A program made the translations under genes and the position numbers. Shown piece after piece: positions 8,561 to 16,134 of a DNA stretch of 64,000 nt (positions are counted from its first letter, which is position 1; every line of letters begins with the position of its first letter). The DNA comes from Chitinophagaceae bacterium 26-R-25 (lineage in GTDB: Bacteria > Bacteroidota > Bacteroidia > Chitinophagales > Chitinophagaceae), in assembly GCA_029906195.1 (NCBI GenBank), contig JARWSJ010000003.1, positions 62,001-126,000 on the forward strand, written 5' to 3'. The notes beneath the pieces are model-generated. The model searched no databases and was not told the origin of the DNA. It saw only the letters and a list, made by a program, of their open reading frames with translations.

Positions 8561-9433
8561 ATGCAAACCAAGTTTATTTTATTGACCGCACTAAGCTCTG
8601 TAACCTTATTTTCTTGCGTAAGCAAAAAGAAACTACAAGCTGAACACGACAACTATATTCGTGTAAGCGCGCAGAATGATTCTTTAAATAATCAATTGAG
8701 AGGATGTTTGACCGATAAAAGCAATGTGCAAGGTCAACTAAACAACCTTAAAATGGAGAATGACAATTTGAACAAACAAATTTCATTCCTGAAAGAGAAC
8801 AACACACAAGCCTTAAAGCAATTGCAGGATCTTTCTGTGATCTCTTCTTCACAGGCAGAAAGCATCAAAAAATCTATGGATAACATCGGCGCGAAAGACG
8901 CTTACATCCAGGATTTGCAAGCTTCATTGGCTCGTAAAGACTCTTTGAACATGGCTTTGGTGATGAACCTGAAAGGTGCTATTGGCAACCTTGATGACAA
9001 AGACATCAACATTAAAGTTGACAAAGGTGTTGTTTACATTGACATTTCTGATAAACTTCTTTTCAAAAGCGGTAGCTATGATATAACTGACCAGGCCAAA
9101 GTTGTTCTTGGTAAAGTTGCTACTGTGTTGAAAGCTCAACCAGATATCGAATTCATGGTAGAAGGACACACAGATAACGTTCCTTACCGTGGAAATGGTT
9201 TGATTAAAGACAACTGGGATCTTTCTGTATTGCGTGCTACAACTGTTGTTCGCACATTGCAAAAACAATATGGTCTTGAGCCAGCTAAAATGGCTGCTGC
9301 AGGACGTAGCGAGTACAAACCAGTTATGACAAACGATACTGCAGAAGGTAAAGCTGCAAACCGTCGCACAAGAATCGTTATCCTTCCACAACTTGACCAA
9401 TTCTTCAAATTGTTGGAAAGACCAAAATCATAG
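8561..9433 (+). CDS. OmpA/MotB-family peptidoglycan-binding lipoprotein
   Basis: A 290-residue protein with a lipoprotein signal (TLFSCVSKKK; Cys at about 19), a coiled coil at about 30-125 rich in Asn, Lys, Leu and Asp, and a C-terminal OmpA domain at about 160-280. The domain shows EGHTDNVPYRG (His203), WDLSVLRATTVVR and NRRTRIVI, the residues that in this family hold meso-diaminopimelate. The likely role is tethering the outer membrane to the cell wall. A terminator follows 30 bases after the stop. Unusually fixed codons (Gaa, Caa, Gct) suggest high expression. Confidence 0.85.
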   Translation: MQTKFILLTALSSVTLFSCVSKKKLQAEHDNYIRVSAQNDSLNNQLRGCLTDKSNVQGQLNNLKMENDNLNKQISFLKENNTQALKQLQDLSVISSSQAESIKKSMDNIGAKDAYIQDLQASLARKDSLNMALVMNLKGAIGNLDDKDINIKVDKGVVYIDISDKLLFKSGSYDITDQAKVVLGKVATVLKAQPDIEFMVEGHTDNVPYRGNGLIKDNWDLSVLRATTVVRTLQKQYGLEPAKMAAAGRSEYKPVMTNDTAEGKAANRRTRIVILPQLDQFFKLLERPKS

Positions 9434-9463
9434 TATTTAGAATACAAATAATTTTGATAAAAG

Positions 9464-9492
9464 ACCGTCTCCAAATGGAGGCGGTTTTTTTT
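9464..9492 (+). terminator. Terminator of the OmpA-like gene
   Basis: Stem CCGTCTCC-AAAT-GGAGGCGG with one G-T pair and an eight-base T run. A degenerate copy of this terminator with its following bases recurs at 9835. Confidence 0.8.
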
Positions 9493-9509
9493 ATTTCAAC
9501 GGAATGCCA

Positions 9510-9541
9510 GACCTGACAGGTTTATAAAACCTGTCAGGTCT
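9510..9541. repeat. Palindromic repeat, family E, copy 1 (CCTGACAGG)
   Basis: GACCTGACAGGTTT-AT-AAACCTGTCAGGTC, a near-perfect palindrome. Related copies lie at 54054, 54204 and 55984, and a half copy at 60099. Confidence 0.8.
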
Positions 9542-9593
9542 GTTAATTAACACGCCGCCTCTCGGGTCTGGTTATAAATATTCTGATTCCTTT

Positions 9594-9795
9594 CCGTTTT
9601 TCTACTAACATGCCGCCCCGCTGGGGCGCGTATTAAATTGATCATAATGTATTTGATTTCTACTAACGTGTCGCCCCGCAGGGGCTAATTGGATCATTCA
9701 AGATGTTTTATACAGCCTCAGCGGGGCGACACGTTAGTAGAAAAGGCAACAATTTAGAAAAGGCGAGCCTGCCCCAGAGGGGCGGCATGTTAAAC
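9594..9795. repeat. Nested GC-rich inverted repeats (CGCCCCGCAGGGGC)
   Basis: Two inverted repeats, one inside the other. Inner arms: TTTCTACTAACGTGTCGCCC (from about 9658) with its complement near 9722-9745. Outer arms: AACATGCCGCCCCGCTGGGG (from about 9607) with CCCCAGAGGGGCGGCATGTT near 9773. They dominate the 686-base gap between the OmpA-like gene and psd. I see no gene in that gap. Confidence 0.7.
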
Positions 9796-9834
9796 ATCGC
9801 GAAGCGAAAAGACTATGAACGTTGCAAGCCATAA

Positions 9835-9862
9835 GCCATCGCCAAATGGAGGCGTTTTTTTA
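9835..9862 (+). terminator. Degenerate second copy of the 9464 terminator
   Basis: TCGCCAAATGGAGGCG followed by TTTTTTT and TTCAAC aligns with the terminator at 9464 and its downstream bases. The block between the two copies is made of repeats only. Confidence 0.5.
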
Positions 9863-9920
9863 GTTCAACACGCCTGTTCCAAGTGTTTGCCCAATTCAAG
9901 GTATGAGACACAGAAACCTC

Positions 9921-10083
9921 AATTATTCAGTTAATCAGTTATTCAGTCATTGTGTTTGAAAGGGTTTCGACAAGCACATGCTGACCCGGCCTTTACACAA
10001 TGAGGCAGAGCTTGCCGAGTTCCTTTTTTGTATACTTAACTCAGATATTCGGTTATTCAGTTAATCAGTTATTCAGTTATTTC
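9921..10083. repeat. Two direct arms of family C around a family F half arm
   Basis: AATTATTCAGTTAATCAGTT at 9921 and GGTTATTCAGTTAATCAGTT near 10050 are direct, not inverted, copies. Between them lies TTTCGACAAGCACATGCTGA, a degenerate family F arm. This looks like a composite of broken elements just before the psd promoter. Confidence 0.55.
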
Positions 10084-10095
10084 CTCACCAATTCT

Positions 10096-10103
10096 TACTT
10101 TTG
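10096..10103 (+). promoter_or_regulatory. psd: -7 element TACTTTTG of psd
   Basis: Exact TAnnTTTG match ending 16 bases before the ATG at 10120. Transcription would start around 10110, giving a very short leader. This rules out the longer open frame that begins at 10000. Confidence 0.5.
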
Positions 10104-10119
10104 CCTTTTAATAGTAAAC

Positions 10120-10779
10120 ATGCATATACACAAAGAAGGATACAAATCCATAGCCATTGGAGCCATAGTTTTTGCCGTACTTAACCTTTTATCGTTCTAT
10201 TTCATTAGTTCCAGTCTTCCTATTGTCAGCCTTTTGATCTTCATTGTTACATTGGGCACATTTCTGTTTCTTATTTCATTTTTCCGCGTTCCCAATCGCG
10301 TACTCACAACCGGCGAAAATCTGGTTGTTTGTCCTGCAGATGGAAAAGTAGTTGTAATTGAAGAAGTTTTTGACGAAGAATACTTTCATGACAAGCGTTT
10401 GCAGATCTCTGTATTCATGAGCCCAGCGAACGTGCATCAAAACCGTAATCCGATAAGCGGAGAAGTAATTTATAATCAATACCATAAAGGAAAATACCTG
10501 GTAGCATGGCATCCAAAATCATCTACCGAAAATGAAAGACACAGTGTGGTGATAAAAAAAGGCAACACAGAAATTCTTGTAAAACAAATTGCCGGTGCAC
10601 TTGCAAAGCGTATCGTAAACTATTTGAAAGTTGGCCAGCCGGTGGCCCAGGCCGCTGAGTACGGCTTCATTAAATTTGGTAGCCGTGTAGACTTGCTGCT
10701 TCCTTTGGGAACAAAAGTGAATGTTCAACTGAATGAAGTTGTTAAAGGCGGAGTAACTGTTTTAGCTACTTTGCAGTAA
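10120..10779 (+). CDS. psd: Phosphatidylserine decarboxylase, short form
   Basis: Converts phosphatidylserine to phosphatidylethanolamine at the inner membrane. The protein has 219 residues with ATG at 10120, matching the short (PSD-A) class. An N-terminal membrane hairpin lies at about 11-55 (AIGAIVFAVLNLLSFYF). The conserved VCPADGKVV is at about 70-80, and MSPANVHQNR and WHPKSSTENER follow. The self-cleavage site is Gly-Ser in KFGSRVDLLLP; Ser188 would become the pyruvoyl group, leaving a 32-residue alpha chain. The frame stays open upstream to 10000, but that stretch is repeat and promoter sequence. A family D hairpin follows the stop. Confidence 0.92.
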   Translation: MHIHKEGYKSIAIGAIVFAVLNLLSFYFISSSLPIVSLLIFIVTLGTFLFLISFFRVPNRVLTTGENLVVCPADGKVVVIEEVFDEEYFHDKRLQISVFMSPANVHQNRNPISGEVIYNQYHKGKYLVAWHPKSSTENERHSVVIKKGNTEILVKQIAGALAKRIVNYLKVGQPVAQAAEYGFIKFGSRVDLLLPLGTKVNVQLNEVVKGGVTVLATLQ

Positions 10780-10787
10780 TAATATCT

Positions 10788-10887
10788 CAGCATAACGCTG
10801 AATGCCGAACGCCTAACGCATGGTGCTACACACTGAGCGTTAGGCGTTTTTCGTTATGCATTTTGCGTTAAGCATTTGGCGTTATGA
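10788..10887. repeat. Paired inverted repeat, family D, copy 1
   Basis: Arms built from CATAACGCTGAATGC, GAACGCCTAACGC and their complements GCGTTAGGCGTT and GCGTTATGAG. Sits between psd and the fasciclin gene; a terminator-like T run follows the inner stem (GGCGTTTTTCG). Confidence 0.65.
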
Positions 10888-10945
10888 GTGCAGTCATAAT
10901 TTGAATAAGCAGCAACTATTACATTGCGCAAAACTCATAAGTTAT

Positions 10946-11512
10946 ATGAAAAAGTTTTTCGCTCCCCTTTTTGCAGTTGCTATACTCTACACCTGGGGTT
11001 GCAACAATGCACCCGCAGACAAAACAACAACGCAAACCGCCACCGCAGCGCCCGAACCAGCTGGCGCAGGCCAGTCTGGCGTTAAGGATGACCAGTCAGA
11101 AAAGAATGTTGTGCAGGTTGCTGCCGGCAGTAAAGATCACACAACATTGGTAACAGCTGTACAGGCAGCAGGTCTTGTAGATGCATTGAGCAATGCTGGT
11201 CCCTTCACAGTGTTCGCACCTACAAACGAAGCCTTTGGCAAGTTGCCCGCAGGCACAGTGGATGATCTGTTAAAACCTGAGAAAAAAGATGCACTGATCG
11301 ACATTCTTCAGTACCATGTATCGCTTGGTGTATACAAACCCGAAGCACTAAATGATGGACAGATATTAGGACAAGTAAATGGTGGCAATGTTACCATTTC
11401 CAAGAAAGGTGATAAAATAATGGTTAACGGCACTGCTAATGTACTCGCTACAATTCCCGCATCTAACGGGATTATTTATGTGATTGATGGAGTGCTGAGT
11501 CCGAAGAAATAG
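10946..11512 (+). CDS. Fasciclin-domain lipoprotein
   Basis: A 188-residue surface or periplasmic protein. Signal peptide MKKFFAPLFAVAILYTWGC; the Cys at 19 is the likely lipid anchor although Trp-Gly before it is an unusual lipobox. A Thr/Ala/Pro/Gln-rich linker runs to about 50, then one fasciclin (FAS1) domain at about 55-186: TLVTAVQAAGLVDAL, GPFTVFAPTNEAFGKLP (H1-box-like), ILQYHV and a closing GIIYVIDGVLSP (H2-box-like). FAS1 domains mediate adhesion. ATG at 10946 is chosen because the signal peptide starts there; the open frame upstream to 10856 is repeat sequence. Confidence 0.85.
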   Translation: MKKFFAPLFAVAILYTWGCNNAPADKTTTQTATAAPEPAGAGQSGVKDDQSEKNVVQVAAGSKDHTTLVTAVQAAGLVDALSNAGPFTVFAPTNEAFGKLPAGTVDDLLKPEKKDALIDILQYHVSLGVYKPEALNDGQILGQVNGGNVTISKKGDKIMVNGTANVLATIPASNGIIYVIDGVLSPKK

Positions 11513-11522
11513 TTGAACGTCT

Positions 11523-11591
11523 AATGCAGAATGCCTAACGCATAACGCTTAGTGTGTAACACCATGCGTTATGCGTTAGGCATTCTGCATT
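11523..11591. terminator. Perfect 26-bp hairpin (family D, copy 2) between converging genes
   Basis: Arms at 11523-11548 and 11566-11591 match over all 26 bases, loop 17 bases. Placed between the fasciclin stop (+) and the haemoglobin stop (-), so it probably ends both transcripts. Confidence 0.7.
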
Positions 11592-11596
11592 GAGCG

Positions 11597-11956
11597 CTAT
11601 AAAATTTTCATCTGCATTATAGTCGCAATACTTTCCGCACGTTGTTTTGCAAGGTTTGCATTTGGCCCTTCAAACAATTCATCTACTGTTTCAAAAAACA
11701 CTTCCTCCCAGCGATCAAAAAGGCGTTTGTTTAAAGGTTGCTTTTCATGAAGCTTTTTATGTTTTGCGAGTGGGTCGCCTGTATAACCGCCAGAGTAAAA
11801 AATAGCGTTGCTCCAGAAACCATACATTTTGGGCAGATGTTTTTCCCAGTTTGTTTTTGCAAAAAAACCACTGAGCAGATCGTCCTTTACCACTTTCTGA
11901 TAAAAAAGATCAACCATTTTTTCAATATCCAGGCGGGTTGTGATGTCGGGTTTCAT
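11597..11956 (-). CDS. Group III truncated haemoglobin
   Basis: Small haem protein of 119 residues. The haem pocket is visible as FYQKV (B helix), FWSNAIFYSGGYTG and LAKHKKLHEKQPLNKRLFDRW; the His in AKHKKLH is the expected proximal ligand and the trailing FDRW is typical for group III. ATG at 11956 is preferred over 11998, because the longer form would overlap the nosY stop. It begins 22 bases after nosY on the same strand, so it is the last gene of the nos operon. In that setting it may handle NO or oxygen, protecting the copper enzyme or scavenging NO; this is inference from position. Confidence 0.88.
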   Translation of the reverse strand: MKPDITTRLDIEKMVDLFYQKVVKDDLLSGFFAKTNWEKHLPKMYGFWSNAIFYSGGYTGDPLAKHKKLHEKQPLNKRLFDRWEEVFFETVDELFEGPNANLAKQRAESIATIMQMKIL

Positions 11957-11978
11957 GTCGTTGGCAATAAGTAAAAAT

Positions 11979-12746
11979 CTAAAGGTCTTTCCGGTCAAAT
12001 TTTCTAAGAGAAATTAATAGGGGGCAAATCATCCACAGGGCCAATATAAGGAAGGACGTGACCATGCCCGCGGTTGTGCCAAAGAAGTCTTTGAAAACAG
12101 CACCAGTGTACCCCATAAGCGCTGACACATCCATTTTCAACAGAATCAATATGCGGCCAATGTCTATTGGGTTTAGCATGCTCACTGCAATCATTGGCTT
12201 TTCAATAGGATAGTCTGAAAATTGAAACAGCAGGAACAATACTATGCCATCAAAGAGTAAAGAAAAATACAACCAAAGAAGAATGGTCACGCCGATACCT
12301 TTGGCTTTATCCCTTATTCTAACAGCAGCAAACATCGCTATCGCCACAAATATGACAGACAACAAAATACCAACTGCCAGTATCATAAATCCAACTGCTG
12401 TTGCTTCAAAGAGAATGATGGGAATACCTGCGCCTATAAGAAATGCAATGGTAAACGAACCGGCAAGACCCGTAAAAAGTCCCAGCCATATTTTTTTACG
12501 TTGCAATGGCTGGCTCACCAATAGCTCTATAAACTCAGCACTATTGTAAATGTAGATCGTTGAGAAAATAATACTGATAAGCGGCACAATGATCAATACA
12601 ATATTCAGCAGACTCAGCAATCCTTTTGTACTGTTATCTTCCAGGCTGAAAATGGTAAACGATATAGCCAAAAGAAAAGCGGTATAAGAAAGAATGATCT
12701 TATTGCGCAGTATATCTGTTATGATGTATTTGATAATTTTTTTCAT
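11979..12746 (-). CDS. nosY: NosY-type ABC transporter permease
   Basis: Inner-membrane subunit of 255 residues with about six helices (for example LNIVLIIVPLISIIFSTIYIY, split about residues 45-70, and the last at about 225-245). The characteristic ISIIFSTIYIYNSAEFIELLVSQPLQRKKIW segment, here about 57-88, matches the family that partners NosF and NosD in maturing the copper centres of nitrous oxide reductase. It follows nosF after a 129-base gap filled by an AT-rich family L repeat. Confidence 0.88.
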   Translation of the reverse strand: MKKIIKYIITDILRNKIILSYTAFLLAISFTIFSLEDNSTKGLLSLLNIVLIIVPLISIIFSTIYIYNSAEFIELLVSQPLQRKKIWLGLFTGLAGSFTIAFLIGAGIPIILFEATAVGFMILAVGILLSVIFVAIAMFAAVRIRDKAKGIGVTILLWLYFSLLFDGIVLFLLFQFSDYPIEKPMIAVSMLNPIDIGRILILLKMDVSALMGYTGAVFKDFFGTTAGMVTSFLILALWMICPLLISLRKFDRKDL

Positions 12747-12772
12747 GATCGTGAAACGGTGTTAAGTCAAAA

Positions 12773-12873
12773 TGAAAAAGTCAAAAGTCAAAAACTTCCG
12801 GTGCTGATCTTTTTATGTTTATCTGGCGTCCCTGCATTAAAGGCTTTTTACTTTTTAATTTTGCCTTTTTACT
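12773..12873. repeat. AT-rich inverted repeat, family L, copy 1
   Basis: AAAAAGTCAAAAGTCAAAAA faces GGCTTTTTACTTTTTAATTT. Similar pairs occur near 34113, 45249 and 48607. This one splits nosF from nosY inside the operon and could reduce read-through. Confidence 0.5.
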
Positions 12874-12875
12874 TA

Positions 12876-13598
12876 TCAAAGTATGTCGCTAAACTGGTTC
12901 TGCTGCATGATCATCGCAATAGCCTTTGATAATTTATTTTCGCCGGTTTCAAATTGCAACAGATCAAATGGCTTGTAAAACACCATTTTACCATCCTGCA
13001 TATACATTACCTGTGTTACAATGTCATCCAGCTCACTCAATACGTGCGACGTTATGAGGATCAGCTTGCCCTTCTCTTTTTCCTTAACTATCTTTTGTTT
13101 TAAAATTTCTGATGCTACGGGATCAAGGCCAGCTGTAGGTTCATCAAGTATCAACACCTCCGGATTGAACATAAAAGCTAATGCCGCGCTTACTTTCTGT
13201 CTTGTACCGCCAGACAGTGTGCGCATTCTTTTATTCAGCAGACTTTTGAAGTTGAAATCATTGATAAGGTCATCGTCCAGACTACCGCTATGGTTCCTGA
13301 TATCTTTCATCATTTCCAGCACCTGGCCAATGGTCATATTTTCAGGATAGCGGCCTATCTGAGGCATATAGCCTATATCTGAGCGGTAGTGGCAATCTTG
13401 AGCAATATCTTTCCCTTTAAAAAGTATTTTGCCGCTATCTGGAACAACCATCCCCAAAATGGATTTGATGAATGTTGTTTTGCCGCTTCCGTTCGGCCCA
13501 ATCAATGCAATGCATTCGCCGGCCGGATACGTAACGGAAATATTGTCAAGCGCTTTTAATTTTCCAAACTGCTTCGATATATTGGTTGCACTGATCAT
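12876..13598 (-). CDS. nosF: NosF-type ABC transporter ATPase
   Basis: Cytoplasmic ATPase of 240 residues energising the NosDFY system, which delivers sulfur and/or copper for the CuZ site of N2O reductase. Walker A GPNGSGKTT at 34-42, Q-loop near IGYMPQ, signature LSGGTRQ at about 134-140, Walker B LILDEPTAGLDP at about 156-167 and the switch His in ITSHVLSELD. Length is about 60 residues shorter than classical NosF. The start overlaps the end of nosD by four bases (ATGA), so the two are translationally coupled. Confidence 0.92.
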   Translation of the reverse strand: MISATNISKQFGKLKALDNISVTYPAGECIALIGPNGSGKTTFIKSILGMVVPDSGKILFKGKDIAQDCHYRSDIGYMPQIGRYPENMTIGQVLEMMKDIRNHSGSLDDDLINDFNFKSLLNKRMRTLSGGTRQKVSAALAFMFNPEVLILDEPTAGLDPVASEILKQKIVKEKEKGKLILITSHVLSELDDIVTQVMYMQDGKMVFYKPFDLLQFETGENKLSKAIAMIMQQNQFSDIL

Positions 13599-14830
13599 AG
13601 ACGGAAAGGTAGTTTCATGAGCGGTTTTGTATCGGCAAGGTTTTCAGGCGTAAGTGTCGGCAATACCTTTTCGGTTTTATCAAGCAATGAGGTCATAAAG
13701 CTGTGAAACAAAATCATCGCCGGTGGATTTCTTTCTACGATCATAGAGTACATGCTCACCGGGCGGTAAGGTAAATCGCCAATACCGTTTTTATTAAGAT
13801 CGTATCCTTCATACTTGTCCCAATAGTTGCCATCAAAATTGTTCAACACAAGAGAGCCGTTTGTTCCCACATCGAATGTATTTCCCAGAAAAACATTGTT
13901 GTGCAATTCGGTTTCCATGCAGCTGGCCTGTATTTTTATGGCCCATCCATTATTTCTGAAAACGTTCTTCACCATTATCGTTCTGCTTACACCTTCCATG
14001 TAGATGGCACTTGTATTTTTAATAAAATGGTTGCCGTCTATATAGCTGTCTGCAATTTCTTTTAGCAAAATGCCATACGCTCCATCGCCCCAGTTTTCCT
14101 CAAAATAATTGTTGAACATTTTCACATGGTGTGAAAACATGACAGACACACCCGCACCATTGTAACGAAAAATATTTGAGATGTAGCTGTCGCTGTTTGA
14201 AAACATAAAATGCAAGCCGTATCGCAGATTACTGGTAGATACATTGCGCCAGATAACAGAGTTCGTTACAAATTCAAAATAAATTCCGTCGCGATGTCCT
14301 TTGATGGAATTGTTGATGATACGCATACTGTCACTTTTCCAACAGTGAATACCATTGCCGCTTGCCTGCTCTTGTTTCCTTGCAGAGGTTAACACATTAT
14401 TCTGAATAAGGCAGTTGGTGCCACGCTGTGTGTAAATGCCAAAGAATGTATCATCCAGCACATTATTTTGAACCACGGCATCGCGAACGTCGTATAATTT
14501 AATGCCCGCAATATCTTCCAGGCTGGACGTGCCGGAGTGAACAATTTTAAAGCCATCTATTACCACACCATTTGCTTTCACAGAAATGATCTGGTATTTA
14601 TTCTCTCCATCAAGTGTCGGGAGATCAATGCCTTTCAACACTATTTTTTTTGAGATAAAAATGTTTCCTTCTTTATAATAACCGCCATGAACCAGTACTG
14701 TGTCGAGTTCATTCGCGTGAGATATCGCTTCTTTTATTGTTTTTATTCTTTCATTTTTTCCCACATGTATAATGCTGCACATTCCCGGAAGAGAGTACAA
14801 AAAAAACAATATTAGAAAGTATATTTTCAT
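13595..14830 (-). CDS. nosD: NosD, periplasmic copper-centre maturation protein
   Basis: A 411-residue right-handed parallel beta-helix protein. Signal peptide MKIYFLILFFLYSLPGMCS at 1-19, then repeated beta-helix turns rich in N-N-x-[IVF] (VVQNNVLDDTFFGIY, CLIQNNVLTS, MRIINNSIKGHRDGIY, YIDGNHFIKN). ATG at 14830 is chosen because the signal peptide begins there; the longer frame to 14893 lacks any start signal. NosD is known to work with NosF and NosY in building the CuZ cluster of NosZ. It overlaps nosF by four bases. A GC palindrome GCCGCCATGGCGGC (14850-14863) lies just upstream. Confidence 0.92.
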   Translation of the reverse strand: MKIYFLILFFLYSLPGMCSIIHVGKNERIKTIKEAISHANELDTVLVHGGYYKEGNIFISKKIVLKGIDLPTLDGENKYQIISVKANGVVIDGFKIVHSGTSSLEDIAGIKLYDVRDAVVQNNVLDDTFFGIYTQRGTNCLIQNNVLTSARKQEQASGNGIHCWKSDSMRIINNSIKGHRDGIYFEFVTNSVIWRNVSTSNLRYGLHFMFSNSDSYISNIFRYNGAGVSVMFSHHVKMFNNYFEENWGDGAYGILLKEIADSYIDGNHFIKNTSAIYMEGVSRTIMVKNVFRNNGWAIKIQASCMETELHNNVFLGNTFDVGTNGSLVLNNFDGNYWDKYEGYDLNKNGIGDLPYRPVSMYSMIVERNPPAMILFHSFMTSLLDKTEKVLPTLTPENLADTKPLMKLPFRL

Positions 14831-14849
14831 CCGTATATCTTTTTGTTTT

Positions 14850-14863
14850 GCCGCCATGGCGGC
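14850..14863. repeat. 14-base palindrome before nosD
   Basis: GCCGCCATGGCGGC, a perfect palindrome 20 bases upstream of the nosD ATG. It could form a leader hairpin limiting nosD translation; single occurrence in the window. Confidence 0.35.
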
Positions 14864-14950
14864 AGATTTTTGGTCGGATGGTACTCCGCCCAAGCCTCAA
14901 TCGGTGTGAAAATTTATCATGCTCCGTTTCATGAATGGAAATCCCTCCTT

Positions 14951-15979
14951 TTAGTGATGTGAAGCATTCGCAATCTCTGCCCATTGCAATTTTGTGCCTT
15001 TAAAGCTTTCCTGTATTTTTTGTACGGCGCTTTCACTGGCAAACACCGCTATATTCCCGCCCATCGGCGTTTTGAAATCTTCGCTTTTGTAAAAGATGGC
15101 TTTTTCAACAGGCAATAATTCGCCCGTGTTATCAAAGTTCGTAAAATAATACGCTTTTACATCTGCTTCCGCTATTTGCTTATCATGGAGAAAAGCGAGT
15201 AAGCAATGCGTATCATCAAATTTGAAGATTTTTCCTTTTTTAGAAATGATCTCCGAAGAAAATTTAGGATCGCTAATTGTCATTCTACAACTGCTGCACT
15301 GATCGCTTCCGGCAACTATAGGTGTTGGTTTAGTAGAGCATGAAGTCATAAATACACTGCATGCTAAAAGAATAAGAGTTAATGGCTTCGCAAATCTTTT
15401 TGCATTGATACGTGCCTGTCTCATCTCAATGTAGCAGACAAAAACCGAAATAAGTGCCACGATGAAAACAATCAACCCTCCTGTAGACGGCAGAGAATAA
15501 GCAGCGAAATTCAGCAGCTGTTTATACCCTAACAATGGTGGCTGATACGCCATTCCCGGAACTTTAATTGCTGCATCGGGATTAAGATCGTGACCGTAGT
15601 TGTACTCCCATCTCCAGAAATCGATCATGGCGATCAAACAAAAAGCAAGGAACATTCCGGAAACTACGTAAAGCAATTTTCTTTTACCGGCGATTGCCGC
15701 AATAAGGAACAAGGCGGCAAAGGTGCCAAGAATGTAAGGCAATATGGTGAATTCGAAGAAATCATTTGCATGCAATGTTTTCATGCCAATGTAATGGTTA
15801 AGACCATTAATGATATCAACCTGGCCGGCCAGTTTTCCCGGATAAATCAATAGTGTTAATCCTTCAGGGTACTGCGGCGCATTCAAATCAATGCTCCACA
15901 TTGGAACAAATAGGGAAATAACAAGCCCAACAGAACAGAGAACAAGTAATATTCTTACCCAGCCTTTAATGTTGTTCAT
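14951..15979 (-). CDS. nosL: Fusion of a five-helix membrane protein with NosL
   Basis: A 342-residue two-part protein. Residues 1-185 hold a membrane domain: helices at about 9-27, 78-97, 101-120, 160-184, and a periplasmic loop with LNHYIGMKTLHANDF. Residues 200-214 look like a second signal peptide ending in a lipobox (SVFMTSC, Cys214). Residues 215-342 are NosL: SDQCSSCRMTISDPKFSSEI with Cys228, Cys231 and Met233, the likely Cu(I) ligands, then FDDTHCLLAF and GGNIAVFAS. NosL is normally a separate lipoprotein copper chaperone for NosZ. The embedded lipobox suggests a fairly recent join of two genes, or a protein cut in place. It lies between nosZ and nosD. Confidence 0.85.
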   Translation of the reverse strand: MNNIKGWVRILLVLCSVGLVISLFVPMWSIDLNAPQYPEGLTLLIYPGKLAGQVDIINGLNHYIGMKTLHANDFFEFTILPYILGTFAALFLIAAIAGKRKLLYVVSGMFLAFCLIAMIDFWRWEYNYGHDLNPDAAIKVPGMAYQPPLLGYKQLLNFAAYSLPSTGGLIVFIVALISVFVCYIEMRQARINAKRFAKPLTLILLACSVFMTSCSTKPTPIVAGSDQCSSCRMTISDPKFSSEIISKKGKIFKFDDTHCLLAFLHDKQIAEADVKAYYFTNFDNTGELLPVEKAIFYKSEDFKTPMGGNIAVFASESAVQKIQESFKGTKLQWAEIANASHH

Positions 15980-15984
15980 AAAAC

Positions 15985-16129
15985 AGGAATTAGGAATTAG
16001 AAATTAGGAGTTAGGAATTAGAGATTAAGAATCGTAGCGCACGGTTGAAATTGAATTGCATGGTAAACGCTTTCAACACAATAGTTAGCGAAAACCTTCT
16101 GATTCCTAATTTCTAATTCCTAATTCCTA
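15985..16129. repeat. Paired inverted repeat, family K, copy 1
   Basis: GGAATTAGGAATTAGAAATT on the left faces AATTTCTAATTCCTAATTCC on the right, 60-odd bases apart. It occupies the gap between nosZ and the nosL fusion, inside the operon. A second copy is at 61957. Confidence 0.7.
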
Positions 16130-16134
16130 CAGGG

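Noticed and set aside
9594-9795. Possible CRISPR-like repeat array
   Set aside because: The repeats are inverted pairs, not regularly spaced direct repeats, and no cas gene is present.
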